9,744 nucleotides of DNA from the NCBI GenBank assembly GCA_937926755.1, contig CALBBA010000068.1, positions 1 through 9,744 of the forward strand. The letters run 5' to 3'. The number at the start of each line of letters is the position of its first letter. The first letter of the stretch is position 1. Below, in pieces: positions 1 through 6,425 of this stretch. This DNA comes from an uncultured Collinsella sp. (GTDB lineage: Bacteria > Actinomycetota > Coriobacteriia > Coriobacteriales > Coriobacteriaceae). The notes beneath the pieces were generated by a model. The model was not told the origin of the DNA. It saw only the letters and a list, made by a program, of their open reading frames with translations, and did no database searches. Both the position numbers and the translations under genes were made by a program.

Positions 1-281
1 ATGCGCCCAAACGAATGCGTGCCTTTGTTGTAGTCGGTCACCACCGCGGCGCCCAGCTGGCCCCAGTCGAACTTGGGATAGCTTTCGGCCGCACCAAAAT
101 TGTTGTCGTACAACAGCACCTGGTAGCGACCGGTCGTTGCCGTGTCGGAACTTGGCAGATAGGTCACACTGTGCTGGCCCGCGTTGAGCGAAAAATCGCC
201 TTGGGCCTGCAGCAACTTGTCCTCAAAGCCCGAGTCAGCCCAAAACTCTGGCGAGCCCACGGAAGGCCGTAGCAAGGTCAT
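1..281 (-). pseudogene. Truncated arylsulfotransferase-like gene (middle part only; runs off left edge)
   Basis: An open minus-strand frame runs from an ATG at 281 through the window edge without a stop. The translation contains VGSPEFW, then DFSLNAGQHSVTYLP, then YQVLLYDNNFG. This order (G-x-PE-x-W, GQHS near a beta blade, a hydrophobic strand ending in DNN) matches the second half of aryl-sulfate sulfotransferases (ASST family, e.g. the QHTA...FDNG region of E. coli AssT), which move sulfate between phenolic compounds. In that family the region lies well over halfway through a roughly 550-600 residue protein, yet here only about 10 codons precede it. Just upstream is the terminator hairpin of the neighbouring gene, no Shine-Dalgarno is visible before the ATG, and the frame is closed by TGA at 344-342. 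I therefore infer a 5'-deleted remnant. The family call is by eye and moderately sure; a short intact beta-propeller-like protein is the alternative. Confidence 0.45.
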
Positions 282-301
282 TTGCGCAACATGTGTCCAG
301 C

Positions 302-338
302 AAAAACGGGTGGTAGCCGGTACGGCTACCACCCGTTT
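302..338 (-). terminator. Rho-independent terminator of the giant activase gene, bidirectional
   Basis: A perfect 16-bp inverted repeat (304-319 with 323-338) has a 3-nt loop. Five A's at 302-306 become a U-run for minus-strand transcripts, and three T's at 336-338 serve the plus direction. It begins about 28 bp after the activase stop codon, so it most likely ends the TetR-activase transcript. Confidence 0.85.
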
Positions 339-366
339 GCCTCATATCTAGCCCAAAGCAGGCCAA

Positions 367-3300
367 CTACTTCTTAATGCCGCGTCCCAGGCGCTCAGCG
401 ACCGACGCCACGGCACTCTCGTCGACCGAGCCGCAGCTCACGCAGCCGTCATGGGCACGCATCTGGCCGGTGACCTCGTCCATCGCGAGCGGCGCCACCT
501 TCTCAAGCTTAAAGCCCTTACCGGCGCGCATGTTCTCCTTGGCCACGCTGATCATGAGCTTAATGCGGTTGAGCTGGTTGACCTCGGATGCGCCGGGGTC
601 GTAGTCCACCGCGACAATGTTGCTCTCGGGATGCTGGCGGCGCAGCTCCTTGATCACGGCCTTGCCCACCACGTGGTTGGGCAGGCACGCGAAGGGCTGC
701 GTGCAGATGATGTTGGGCGCACCGTGGTCAATCAGATCGAGCATCTCGGCCGTGAGCAGCCACCCCTCGCCCATGTTGTTGCACACCGAAAGCACCGTAC
801 GGGCCTTGTCCGCCATGGTGCCGATGCGCTCGGGCGCCTCAAAGCGGCGGGACTTTTCGAGCGTCTCCTCCACCGGCGTGCGCATCCAGTCCACGAGCTT
901 GATGAGCGCCTGCATACCAGCGCGCGTGGTAGCAGAGCTACCCAGCTCGTCCTTCTGCAGCTCGGCATTGCTCATGGAGTACAGGAAGAAGTCAAGCAGT
1001 CCCGGCACCACAGCCTCACAGCCCTCGCGCTCAATGACATCGACAACGTGGTTGTTGGCCGTGGGATGGAACTTGACCAAGATCTCGCCAACCACGCCCA
1101 CGCGCGGCTTGGTGCCCTCGCCCACGAGCGGCATGGTGCCGAACGCGCGGATGGCCTCGTGGCACAGCTTGGTGTAGTTGTGGCGGTTAAACTTGGGCGC
1201 CAGCTTGCGGGCGCGCGCCATGTACTCCTCGTAGAGCGCGTTGGCGGCACCGGGAGTGGCCTCGTACGGACGGCAGCGGTAGAGCATCTGCATCATCACG
1301 TCGCCAAAGAGCACCGCGTAGACTGCCTGTTTAAGCAGCGCCGGCGTAATCTTAAAGCCGGGGTTGTCCTCGCCGAGCGCCACGGCCGAAAGCGAGATCA
1401 CCGGAATCTCGGGGTGGCCGCTCTCGCGCAGGGCCTTGCGGATGAGCGCGATGTAGTTGGTGGCACGGCAGCCGCCGCCGGTCTGGCTGATGACCACGGC
1501 CGTCTTGGACAGGTCGTACCGACCGCTCTCGATGGCCTCCATGATCTGGCCCGTCACCAGGATCGACGGATAGCAAATATCGTTGTTCACGTAGCGCAGG
1601 CCGGCCTCGACGGCATCGTGGTCAGTCGAGGGCAGCAGTTCCAAGTTATAGCCAGCACCGCGGAACACCTCTTTGACCAGGTCAAAGTGGATCGGCGCCA
1701 TCTGCGGGCACAGGATGGTGTAGCCCTCCTCGCGCATCTGCTCGGTAAAGGGCACCTTGGGCCATGCGGTCGAAGCACTCTTGCGCTGCGCCTCGAACGT
1801 GTACTTGCGGCTCGCGAACGCGGGGGCATCCGTGGAGGGCGCCACCGGCGCGGCATCGCCCTGCTCGTAGGCCTCGCCCGCGGCCGTGGCCTCGGCCAAG
1901 CGCTCGGCCTCCTGGTCCTTGAGCGCTGCCATGAGCGAGCGAATACGGATACGCGCGGCGCCCAAGTTGGACACCTCGTCAATCTTGAGCACGGTGTAGA
2001 TCTTGCCGCTGGCCTCAAGGATTTCCTGCACCTGGTCGGTAGTCAGGGCATCGAGACCGCAGCCGAAGGAGTTGAGCTGGATCAGGTCCAGGTCGTTGCG
2101 CATCGTCACAAAGCGGGCGACGGCGTACAGGCGGCTGTGGTACATCCACTGGTCGACGACGCGAATCGGACGCTCAGGCTTTACCAGGTGCGCGAGCGAA
2201 TCCTCGGTAAAGACCGCAAAGCCAAAGCTCGAGATAAGCTCGGGCAGGGCGTGGTTGATCTCGGGGTCGTTATGGTAGGGACGGCCGGCGAGCACAATGC
2301 CGTGGCCGCCGTGGTCCTCGACCCACTTAAGAGCCTCCTCGCCCATGGTCTGGATGTCCTCGTGGAAACGCGCATCGGCCTCGTAGGCGGCGTTGACGGC
2401 GGCATCGACCTCGGAACGCGTGATCTTGGGTCCACGCACACGACCGCGACCGGCCTCAGCATCGGCCACACGGTCGACGGCGAGCACCTGGTACAGACGG
2501 CGCTTGAGCTCGGTCTTGTCGTGATAGGGCACAAACGGGTACAGGAACTCGATGTTCTGCTCGCGAATCTCGTCGATATTGAGCGCCAGCGCCGTGGGGT
2601 AGCTCATGACAATGGGGCAGTTGTAACAGTTGCCGGCGGTCGGATCCTCCTTGCGCTCCCAGCGCACGCACGGCATCCAGATAAAGTCGACATCGCGGTC
2701 GATAAGGTTCATCACATGGCCGTGGCTCATCTTGGCCGGATAGCACACGCTCTCGGACGGCATGGACTCGATGCCCGCCTGGTAAGTCTTTTTGCTCGAC
2801 TGGTCGGACAGCTGCACGCTAAAGCCCAGGCGCGTAAAGAACGCATGCCAGAAGGGGTAGTTCTCGTACATGTTGAGCGCGCGCGGGATGCCGACGGTGC
2901 CGCGCGGGGCCTCGTCGGGGCTCAGGATCTCGCGGTTAAAGAGCAGCTCGTTTTTCTTTTTGAAGAGGTTGGGGGCCTCGGCCTTCTGCTTTTTGTGGCC
3001 GGCGCCCTTCTCGCAGCGGTTGCCGGTAATGAAGCGCCTGCCGCCGCCAAAGTCGTTGACGGTAAGCTGGCAGTTGTTAGAGCAACGGCCGCAGCGGACA
3101 TGCTTTTGCGTCACGGTGAGGTGCGCGATGTCCTCGGCCGAAAGAATGGTCGAAGTGCCGTCGGCACCGGCGCGATCGCGGGCGAGCAGGGCCGCACCGT
3201 AGGCGCCCATGCAGCCGGCAATGTCGGGACGCACGGCATGAACGCCGGTGAGCTGCTCAAACGCGCGCAGCGTGGCATCGGACATAAAGGTGCCGCCCTG

Positions 3301-5148
3301 GACAATCACCTGGCTGCCGATCTCCTTGGGGTCGCGCAGCTTAATGACCTTGAACAGGGCATTCTTGATGACAGAATAGGACAGGCCGGCCGCGATGTCG
3401 CCCACCGTGGCGCCTTCCTTTTGCGCCTGCTTGACGCGCGAGTTCATAAAGACCGTGCAGCGGCTGCCCAAATCAACCGGGGCCTTGGCATGGATGGCAG
3501 CGTCGGCAAATGCGCGCACGTCCATGTTCATAGACACGGCGAAGCTCTCGATAAAGCTGCCGCAACCCGACGAGCAGGCCTCGTTGAGCATGATGTGCTC
3601 GATAACGCCGTCCTTGACGCGCAGGCACTTCATGTCCTGGCCGCCAATGTCCAGAATGAACTCGACGCCGGGCAGGAACGCCTTGGCGCCGCGCAGGTGC
3701 GCAACGGTCTCAATCTCGCCGGAATCGGCCTTGAGGGCCTCGATGAGCAGCGCCTCACCGTAGCCCGTGGTGGTCACGTGGCCGATGGTGCAGCCGGCGG
3801 GAATGTGGTTGTAGAAATCGGCCATGATGACCTTGGCCGTGCCTAGGATGTCGCCGTTGTTGTTGCCGTACCAGGTGTGCAGCAGCTGACCGTCCTCGCC
3901 CACGAGCGCGGCCTTCATGGTGGTGGAGCCGGCGTCGATACCGATGAACACGCGGCCGGTGTAGCCGTCGAGCTTGCCCTTGGGGACGACTTCCTGGTCG
4001 TGGCGGGTTTTGAACTCGGCAAAGTCCTCGTCGGTGGCAAAGAGCGGATCCAGGCGCTCGACCTCGGCACCCTGTGTGTCGCCCAAGCTGTCGATGGCCT
4101 CGATGAGCTGTGGGAACGTGCTGAGCTTGTTGGACTCGTGCGCCATGGCGGCGCCGCTCGCCACAAACAGGTGAGCGTTTTGGGGCACGATACGGTGCTC
4201 CTCGTCCAGGTTGAGCGTGAGGTAGAAGCGGTGGCGCAGCTCGGAGAGGTACTGCAGCGGGCCGCCCAGGAAGGCGACGTTGCCGCGGATGGGACGGCCG
4301 CACGCCAGACCCGAGATGGTCTGGGTCACGACAGCCTGGAAGATGGAGGCAGCCACGTCCTCGGGGCGGGCGCCCTCGTTGAGCAGCGGCTGCACGTCGG
4401 TCTTGGCAAAAACGCCGCAGCGGCTGGCGATGGGATAGATGGTGGTGGCGTTGGCCGCGAGCTCGTTGAGGCCGCTCGCGTCGGTGTGCAGCAGGGTTGC
4501 CATCTGGTCGATGAACGCGCCCGTGCCGCCGGCGCAGGTGCCGTTCATGCGCTGCTCGATGCCGTTGTCGAAGTAGATGATCTTGGCGTCCTCGCCGCCC
4601 AGCTCGATGGCGACGTCGGTGGCCGGGATGAGGGTCTCGACGGCACGTTTGCTGGCGATGACTTCCTGGACAAACTCCAGGTCGAGCCACTGGGACAGCA
4701 GCAGGCCGCCCGAGCCGGTAATGGCGCAGGTCATCTGGGCCGTCGGCAGCACGGTCGCAGCGCCCTCGAACAGGTCGCGGGCGCAGGCGCGGACGTCGGT
4801 GTGGTGGCGCTGGTACTTGGCGTAGACGATCTGGTTGTCGTCGTTGAGCACGGCGAGCTTAACGGTGGTGGAGCCCACGTCGATGCCCAGATGCAGGCTG
4901 CCGCGAGCGTTCTCGGGGTTGAAGATCGCGCCTTCGGGGGCCTGGCCGGCGGCTACGGGCTCAGCGGCGGTGGCGGGCTCGCTAGCGACGGACGTCTCCC
5001 CTGCCGCGTTCTTGGCATCGGCAACTGCCTCGGCAACTTTCTCGGCAGCCGCGGTCGCGGCCTTCTGCGCGGCATCCACCACGGCGGGCGCAGCCTCACG
5101 CGCGGCAGTGACCATACGGTCCTTAATGCCCTCGACGAGTTTGCTCAT
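367..5148 (-). CDS. Giant acyl-CoA dehydratase activase-related protein (two activase domains fused to DUF2229-like and HgdB-like regions)
   Basis: This 1593-residue cytoplasmic protein is a fusion. Residues 1-78 are an Ala-rich helical extension. Residues 85-335 and 398-655 are two BadF/BadG/HgdC-type ASKHA ATPase domains, opening with IDVGSTTVKLAVL and IDAGSTTMKAALV. Each keeps the cysteine pair that holds the bridging [4Fe-4S] cluster in HgdC: C205/C244 and C525/C564, both 39 apart as in HgdC. A C-x2-C-x3-C cluster (686, 689, 693) plus C712 follows; DUF2229-like sequence spans about 750-1060 with C841/C844. An HgdB-like part (about 1140-1550) has C1147, C1192, C1227, C1482 and C1488, and CVSCG ends the protein. 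Activases drive electrons, with ATP, onto low-potential dehydratases; here donor and acceptor may be in one chain. Substrate is unknown: 2-hydroxyacyl-CoA dehydration or a double-cubane-cluster reductase role are both possible. The ATG is preceded by AGGAGAG and lies 11 bp after the TetR stop. Confidence 0.9.
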   Translation of the reverse strand: MSKLVEGIKDRMVTAAREAAPAVVDAAQKAATAAAEKVAEAVADAKNAAGETSVASEPATAAEPVAAGQAPEGAIFNPENARGSLHLGIDVGSTTVKLAVLNDDNQIVYAKYQRHHTDVRACARDLFEGAATVLPTAQMTCAITGSGGLLLSQWLDLEFVQEVIASKRAVETLIPATDVAIELGGEDAKIIYFDNGIEQRMNGTCAGGTGAFIDQMATLLHTDASGLNELAANATTIYPIASRCGVFAKTDVQPLLNEGARPEDVAASIFQAVVTQTISGLACGRPIRGNVAFLGGPLQYLSELRHRFYLTLNLDEEHRIVPQNAHLFVASGAAMAHESNKLSTFPQLIEAIDSLGDTQGAEVERLDPLFATDEDFAEFKTRHDQEVVPKGKLDGYTGRVFIGIDAGSTTMKAALVGEDGQLLHTWYGNNNGDILGTAKVIMADFYNHIPAGCTIGHVTTTGYGEALLIEALKADSGEIETVAHLRGAKAFLPGVEFILDIGGQDMKCLRVKDGVIEHIMLNEACSSGCGSFIESFAVSMNMDVRAFADAAIHAKAPVDLGSRCTVFMNSRVKQAQKEGATVGDIAAGLSYSVIKNALFKVIKLRDPKEIGSQVIVQGGTFMSDATLRAFEQLTGVHAVRPDIAGCMGAYGAALLARDRAGADGTSTILSAEDIAHLTVTQKHVRCGRCSNNCQLTVNDFGGGRRFITGNRCEKGAGHKKQKAEAPNLFKKKNELLFNREILSPDEAPRGTVGIPRALNMYENYPFWHAFFTRLGFSVQLSDQSSKKTYQAGIESMPSESVCYPAKMSHGHVMNLIDRDVDFIWMPCVRWERKEDPTAGNCYNCPIVMSYPTALALNIDEIREQNIEFLYPFVPYHDKTELKRRLYQVLAVDRVADAEAGRGRVRGPKITRSEVDAAVNAAYEADARFHEDIQTMGEEALKWVEDHGGHGIVLAGRPYHNDPEINHALPELISSFGFAVFTEDSLAHLVKPERPIRVVDQWMYHSRLYAVARFVTMRNDLDLIQLNSFGCGLDALTTDQVQEILEASGKIYTVLKIDEVSNLGAARIRIRSLMAALKDQEAERLAEATAAGEAYEQGDAAPVAPSTDAPAFASRKYTFEAQRKSASTAWPKVPFTEQMREEGYTILCPQMAPIHFDLVKEVFRGAGYNLELLPSTDHDAVEAGLRYVNNDICYPSILVTGQIMEAIESGRYDLSKTAVVISQTGGGCRATNYIALIRKALRESGHPEIPVISLSAVALGEDNPGFKITPALLKQAVYAVLFGDVMMQMLYRCRPYEATPGAANALYEEYMARARKLAPKFNRHNYTKLCHEAIRAFGTMPLVGEGTKPRVGVVGEILVKFHPTANNHVVDVIEREGCEAVVPGLLDFFLYSMSNAELQKDELGSSATTRAGMQALIKLVDWMRTPVEETLEKSRRFEAPERIGTMADKARTVLSVCNNMGEGWLLTAEMLDLIDHGAPNIICTQPFACLPNHVVGKAVIKELRRQHPESNIVAVDYDPGASEVNQLNRIKLMISVAKENMRAGKGFKLEKVAPLAMDEVTGQMRAHDGCVSCGSVDESAVASVAERLGRGIKK

Positions 5149-5159
5149 TGTCTCTCCTC

Positions 5160-5870
5160 TTAGTTGTTGGACTCGACGGCTGCGGCGGTGTCGGCCGCGT
5201 CCTCGAGCTGCAGGTTCAATAGCTTCATGCCGTATTCCGGTACGTTGATATCGATGGGTTGGCCATACAGGTCACCAGGGCGCACAAAAGCGAGCACCGT
5301 CATAATGCGCGCCATGGCCTCGGGCGATTCGGTGAGCCCACGCTCAAACCAGCGCTGAATCATGCCGACCTCGGCACTCACGACGTAGGTGACGTAGTAG
5401 TCAAAGAACGTGCCCAGCGCCAGGCCCAAAATGCCCGTCTGCGCACGCGGCACCACAGCCTCACGCGCGGTGTCGATGATCCTTTTAATGAAGGCCTGGT
5501 CGCCGCCCGGACCCAGCAGCGCACCGATTAAGTCGCGGTTGGCCGCAAGATAACGCAGCAGCTCAACCGAACCGGGCGCCGGCTCGAGCTCATCGATGTT
5601 GTGATAGAGATCGGGCAGCTGAGCTGCGGTGATGAGCTCAATACGCTCACGGATTTCGGTCAGCAAGCCATCCTCGATTTGATTGATAAAGTCGGGGATA
5701 TCGCGGTAGTGCGAATAGAACGTACGGCGCGTAAGGCCAGCGCGCTCGGTGAGCGACGCGACATTAATGCGCGAAAGGTCGCCGCTTTCGGCAAGCTCGC
5801 TGGCAAGTGCCTGGCGAAGGGCACGCTGCGAGCGAAGGGACCGGCGATCGCATTTCTCGAGCTGGGACAA
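5160..5870 (-). CDS. TetR family regulator upstream of the giant activase (TTG start)
   Basis: This 236-residue protein has a TetR-type N-terminal DNA-binding domain: RSQRALRQALASEL (about 13-26), then the helix-turn-helix INVASLTERAGLTRRTFYSHY (about 35-55), the family's most conserved stretch. The C-terminal ligand/dimer region (about 70-236) is not recognisable. The first codon is TTG, since there is no ATG or GTG between it and the HTH; AAGGAGG lies 4 nt upstream and supports it. The stop TAA is only 11 bp before the activase ATG, and its last bases form part of that gene's Shine-Dalgarno region, so the two genes are surely co-transcribed. An operator-like set of GTGCA half-sites overlaps the predicted promoter, so autoregulation together with control of the activase is likely (inferred). 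The inducer is unknown. Confidence 0.9.
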   Translation of the reverse strand: MSQLEKCDRRSLRSQRALRQALASELAESGDLSRINVASLTERAGLTRRTFYSHYRDIPDFINQIEDGLLTEIRERIELITAAQLPDLYHNIDELEPAPGSVELLRYLAANRDLIGALLGPGGDQAFIKRIIDTAREAVVPRAQTGILGLALGTFFDYYVTYVVSAEVGMIQRWFERGLTESPEAMARIMTVLAFVRPGDLYGQPIDINVPEYGMKLLNLQLEDAADTAAAVESNN

Positions 5871-5891
5871 GCGTCCTCCTTGTTACTCAGC

Positions 5892-5934
5892 CTGTGCGCT
5901 ATTGCACAGTGCGAGTATTATTGCACACCGTGTG
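5892..5934 (-). promoter_or_regulatory. Predicted promoter and operator of the tetR-activase operon
   Basis: On the minus strand an extended -10, TGC-AATAAT (5925-5917), lies about 40 nt before the ribosome site of the TTG-started tetR. Around it are two direct copies of TGTGCAATA (5927-5919 and 5908-5900, 19 bp apart), an inverted repeat CTGTGC-6-GCACAG (5892-5909) and an 11-bp palindrome CACACCGTGTG (5924-5934). This clustering over a promoter is what a TetR-type autoregulatory site looks like. The -35 is unclear (TTGATA at 5940-5935 is too close). Confidence 0.4.
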
Positions 5935-5961
5935 TATCAACACGTAAAGGCAATATTTGGG

Positions 5962-5992
5962 ATGTGGCGAAGGGACAGTTCCCATGTCACAT
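5962..5992. repeat. REP-like imperfect palindrome, copy 1
   Basis: The plus strand reads ATGTGGCGAAGGGACAG then TTCCCATGTCACAT. The ends ATGTG/CACAT pair and the GGGA/TTCCC centre pairs, with mismatches between. It shares the layout GTGxC...GGGACAG/CTGTCCC...GTCACATT with the element at 6397-6425. I associate such elements with repeated intergenic palindromes of Coriobacteria; this is recollection, not a search. The two copies bracket the small-peptide gene. Confidence 0.45.
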
Positions 5993-6048
5993 TCAGCGAC
6001 CGCCTAGGTTGTGCCAGTTGTGCCTGGCTTTTGAAGCGGCAGTACCGA

Positions 6049-6077
6049 TTGTCCAAAAAGTCATTCGTGGGTAGAAT
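6049..6077 (+). promoter_or_regulatory. Candidate plus-strand promoter directed antisense to the small-peptide gene
   Basis: TTGTCC (6049-6054), a 17-bp spacer and TAGAAT (6072-6077) give a reasonable sigma-70 match (4/6 and 5/6). No plus-strand protein gene follows. The expected start near 6084 faces the 3' end of the minus-strand peptide gene. Confidence 0.3.
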
Positions 6078-6083
6078 AGTGTC

Positions 6084-6169
6084 GACGGCAGCCCAAGTTG
6101 TAGCTAGCTGGGCAGCGCCGTTGTTTGCATTAGGGGGTCAATGCCTTAGCGGCGGCGACCCCTTCTGTT
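6084..6169 (+). ncRNA. Candidate antisense RNA overlapping the 3' end of the small-peptide gene
   Basis: This is a prediction only. A transcript from the promoter at 6049-6077 would fold a first bulged stem (CGGC...GCCCA with TGGGC...GCCG, about 6085-6119). It would then form a hairpin with GGGGTC (6134-6139) pairing GACCCC (6157-6162), plus an inner GCC/GGC, followed by the T-rich TTCTGTT. That hairpin could be its terminator, giving roughly 85 nt. The RNA would be complementary to the last eight or so codons and the 3' UTR of the peptide mRNA, the arrangement seen for RatA opposite txpA. The U-tract is weak and no expression data exist, so this is low confidence. Confidence 0.25.
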
Positions 6170-6271
6170 GCGCTTCGAACGCTGCTTGAGTGCCTCGGAA
6201 AGGCCGACAAGCGCCGTGAAGAACGAGACCAAAGCGGTCAGAAGTCTCACGAAATCAATCAGATCGGTCAT
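6146..6271 (-). CDS. Small hydrophobic peptide with basic tail, putative SOS-regulated type I toxin
   Basis: This 41-residue gene begins MTDLIDFVRLLTALVSFF. Residues 4-28 are a hydrophobic helix long enough to cross the membrane, and residues 29-41 are a tail with nine Lys/Arg out of thirteen. I do not recognise a family; the size and one-helix-plus-charged-end plan are those of type I toxins such as TisB or the TxpA/Fst peptides, which act by disturbing the inner membrane. The start ATG has GGGAGG 8 nt upstream. An in-frame ATG six bases earlier is too close to that site. The SD can be sequestered by a leader hairpin, a LexA-box promoter lies about 90 bp upstream, and an antisense promoter faces the 3' end. 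The gene stands alone between the HAD gene and tetR. The coding call rests on SD quality, length and amino-acid pattern; the toxin role is inferred. Alternatives are a leader peptide or chance frame. Confidence 0.55.
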   Translation of the reverse strand: MTDLIDFVRLLTALVSFFTALVGLSEALKQRSKRNRRGRRR

Positions 6272-6279
6272 GGGCATCA

Positions 6280-6297
6280 CCTCCCATCAGATGGAGG
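6280..6297 (-). promoter_or_regulatory. Leader hairpin that can hide the Shine-Dalgarno of the small-peptide gene
   Basis: In the minus-strand RNA, CCUCCAUC (6297-6290) is directly followed by U and GAUGGGAGG (6288-6280). These pair over 8 bp with one bulged G; at least CCUCC:GGAGG closes a feasible loop. GGAGG is the ribosome site of the peptide gene, so translation would be blocked unless the leader is opened, a common feature of type I toxin mRNAs. Confidence 0.5.
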
Positions 6298-6335
6298 GCG
6301 CTGCCCGGCACATGGAACTGCCGTCAACGATACCG

Positions 6336-6383
6336 ATTCTACCAGAGCCTAGTTATATATACGAATATATGTTCGTATTCCAA
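6336..6383 (-). promoter_or_regulatory. Predicted SOS (LexA-controlled) promoter of the small-peptide gene
   Basis: On the minus strand TTGGAA (6383-6378) is followed after 16 or 18 bp by TATATA (6361-6356 or 6359-6354). Within that spacer lies CGAACATATATTCG (6375-6362), one base from the Gram-positive LexA consensus CGAAC-N4-GTTCG. The box is the core of a perfect inverted repeat with 7-bp arms and 6-nt centre (6359-6378). A second, extended -10 TGGTAGAAT (6344-6336) lies just downstream. Either start would place LexA over the promoter and give a leader of about 60-75 nt. Confidence 0.55.
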
Positions 6384-6396
6384 GCACACAGACCCC

Positions 6397-6425
6397 TGTG
6401 ACAAAAGAGCTGTCCCTTTGTCACA
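6397..6425. repeat. REP-like palindrome, copy 2, at the 3' end of the HAD gene
   Basis: TGTGACAAA (6397-6405) and TTTGTCACA (6417-6425) are perfect 9-bp inverted arms around an 11-nt centre that carries GTCCC. It directly abuts the TAA stop of the HAD gene, so it may also act as a 3' end stem, but there is no U-run. It resembles the element at 5962-5992. Confidence 0.55.

Noticed and set aside
15..272. Plus-strand 85-codon frame at the left edge, convergent on the terminator
   Set aside because: The opposite strand reads as an arylsulfotransferase-like sequence with DNN and GQHS motifs; the plus reading has no recognisable pattern.
451..3846. A very long plus-strand frame (1131 codons) opposite the activase gene
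   Set aside because: It is the antisense shadow of a GC-rich, strongly biased coding frame. Its translation is Leu/Val/His/Ala/Gly-rich without domains, and the minus-strand reading has clear motifs throughout.
3877..5163. Plus-strand frame of 428 codons over the N-terminal half of the activase
   Set aside because: Same shadow effect: low-complexity Gly/Val/Leu/Ala translation, no ribosome site, fully covered by a convincing minus-strand gene.
5601..6189. Two overlapping plus-strand frames (5601-6074 and 5749-6189) across the start of tetR
   Set aside because: They cover the tetR N-terminus in antisense and continue through the promoter and repeats; no coding signature is seen.
6168..6401. 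Plus-strand 77-codon frame over the small-peptide gene and its promoter
   Set aside because: It has no ribosome site, runs through the LexA box and promoter, and has mixed composition; the minus-strand peptide is better supported.
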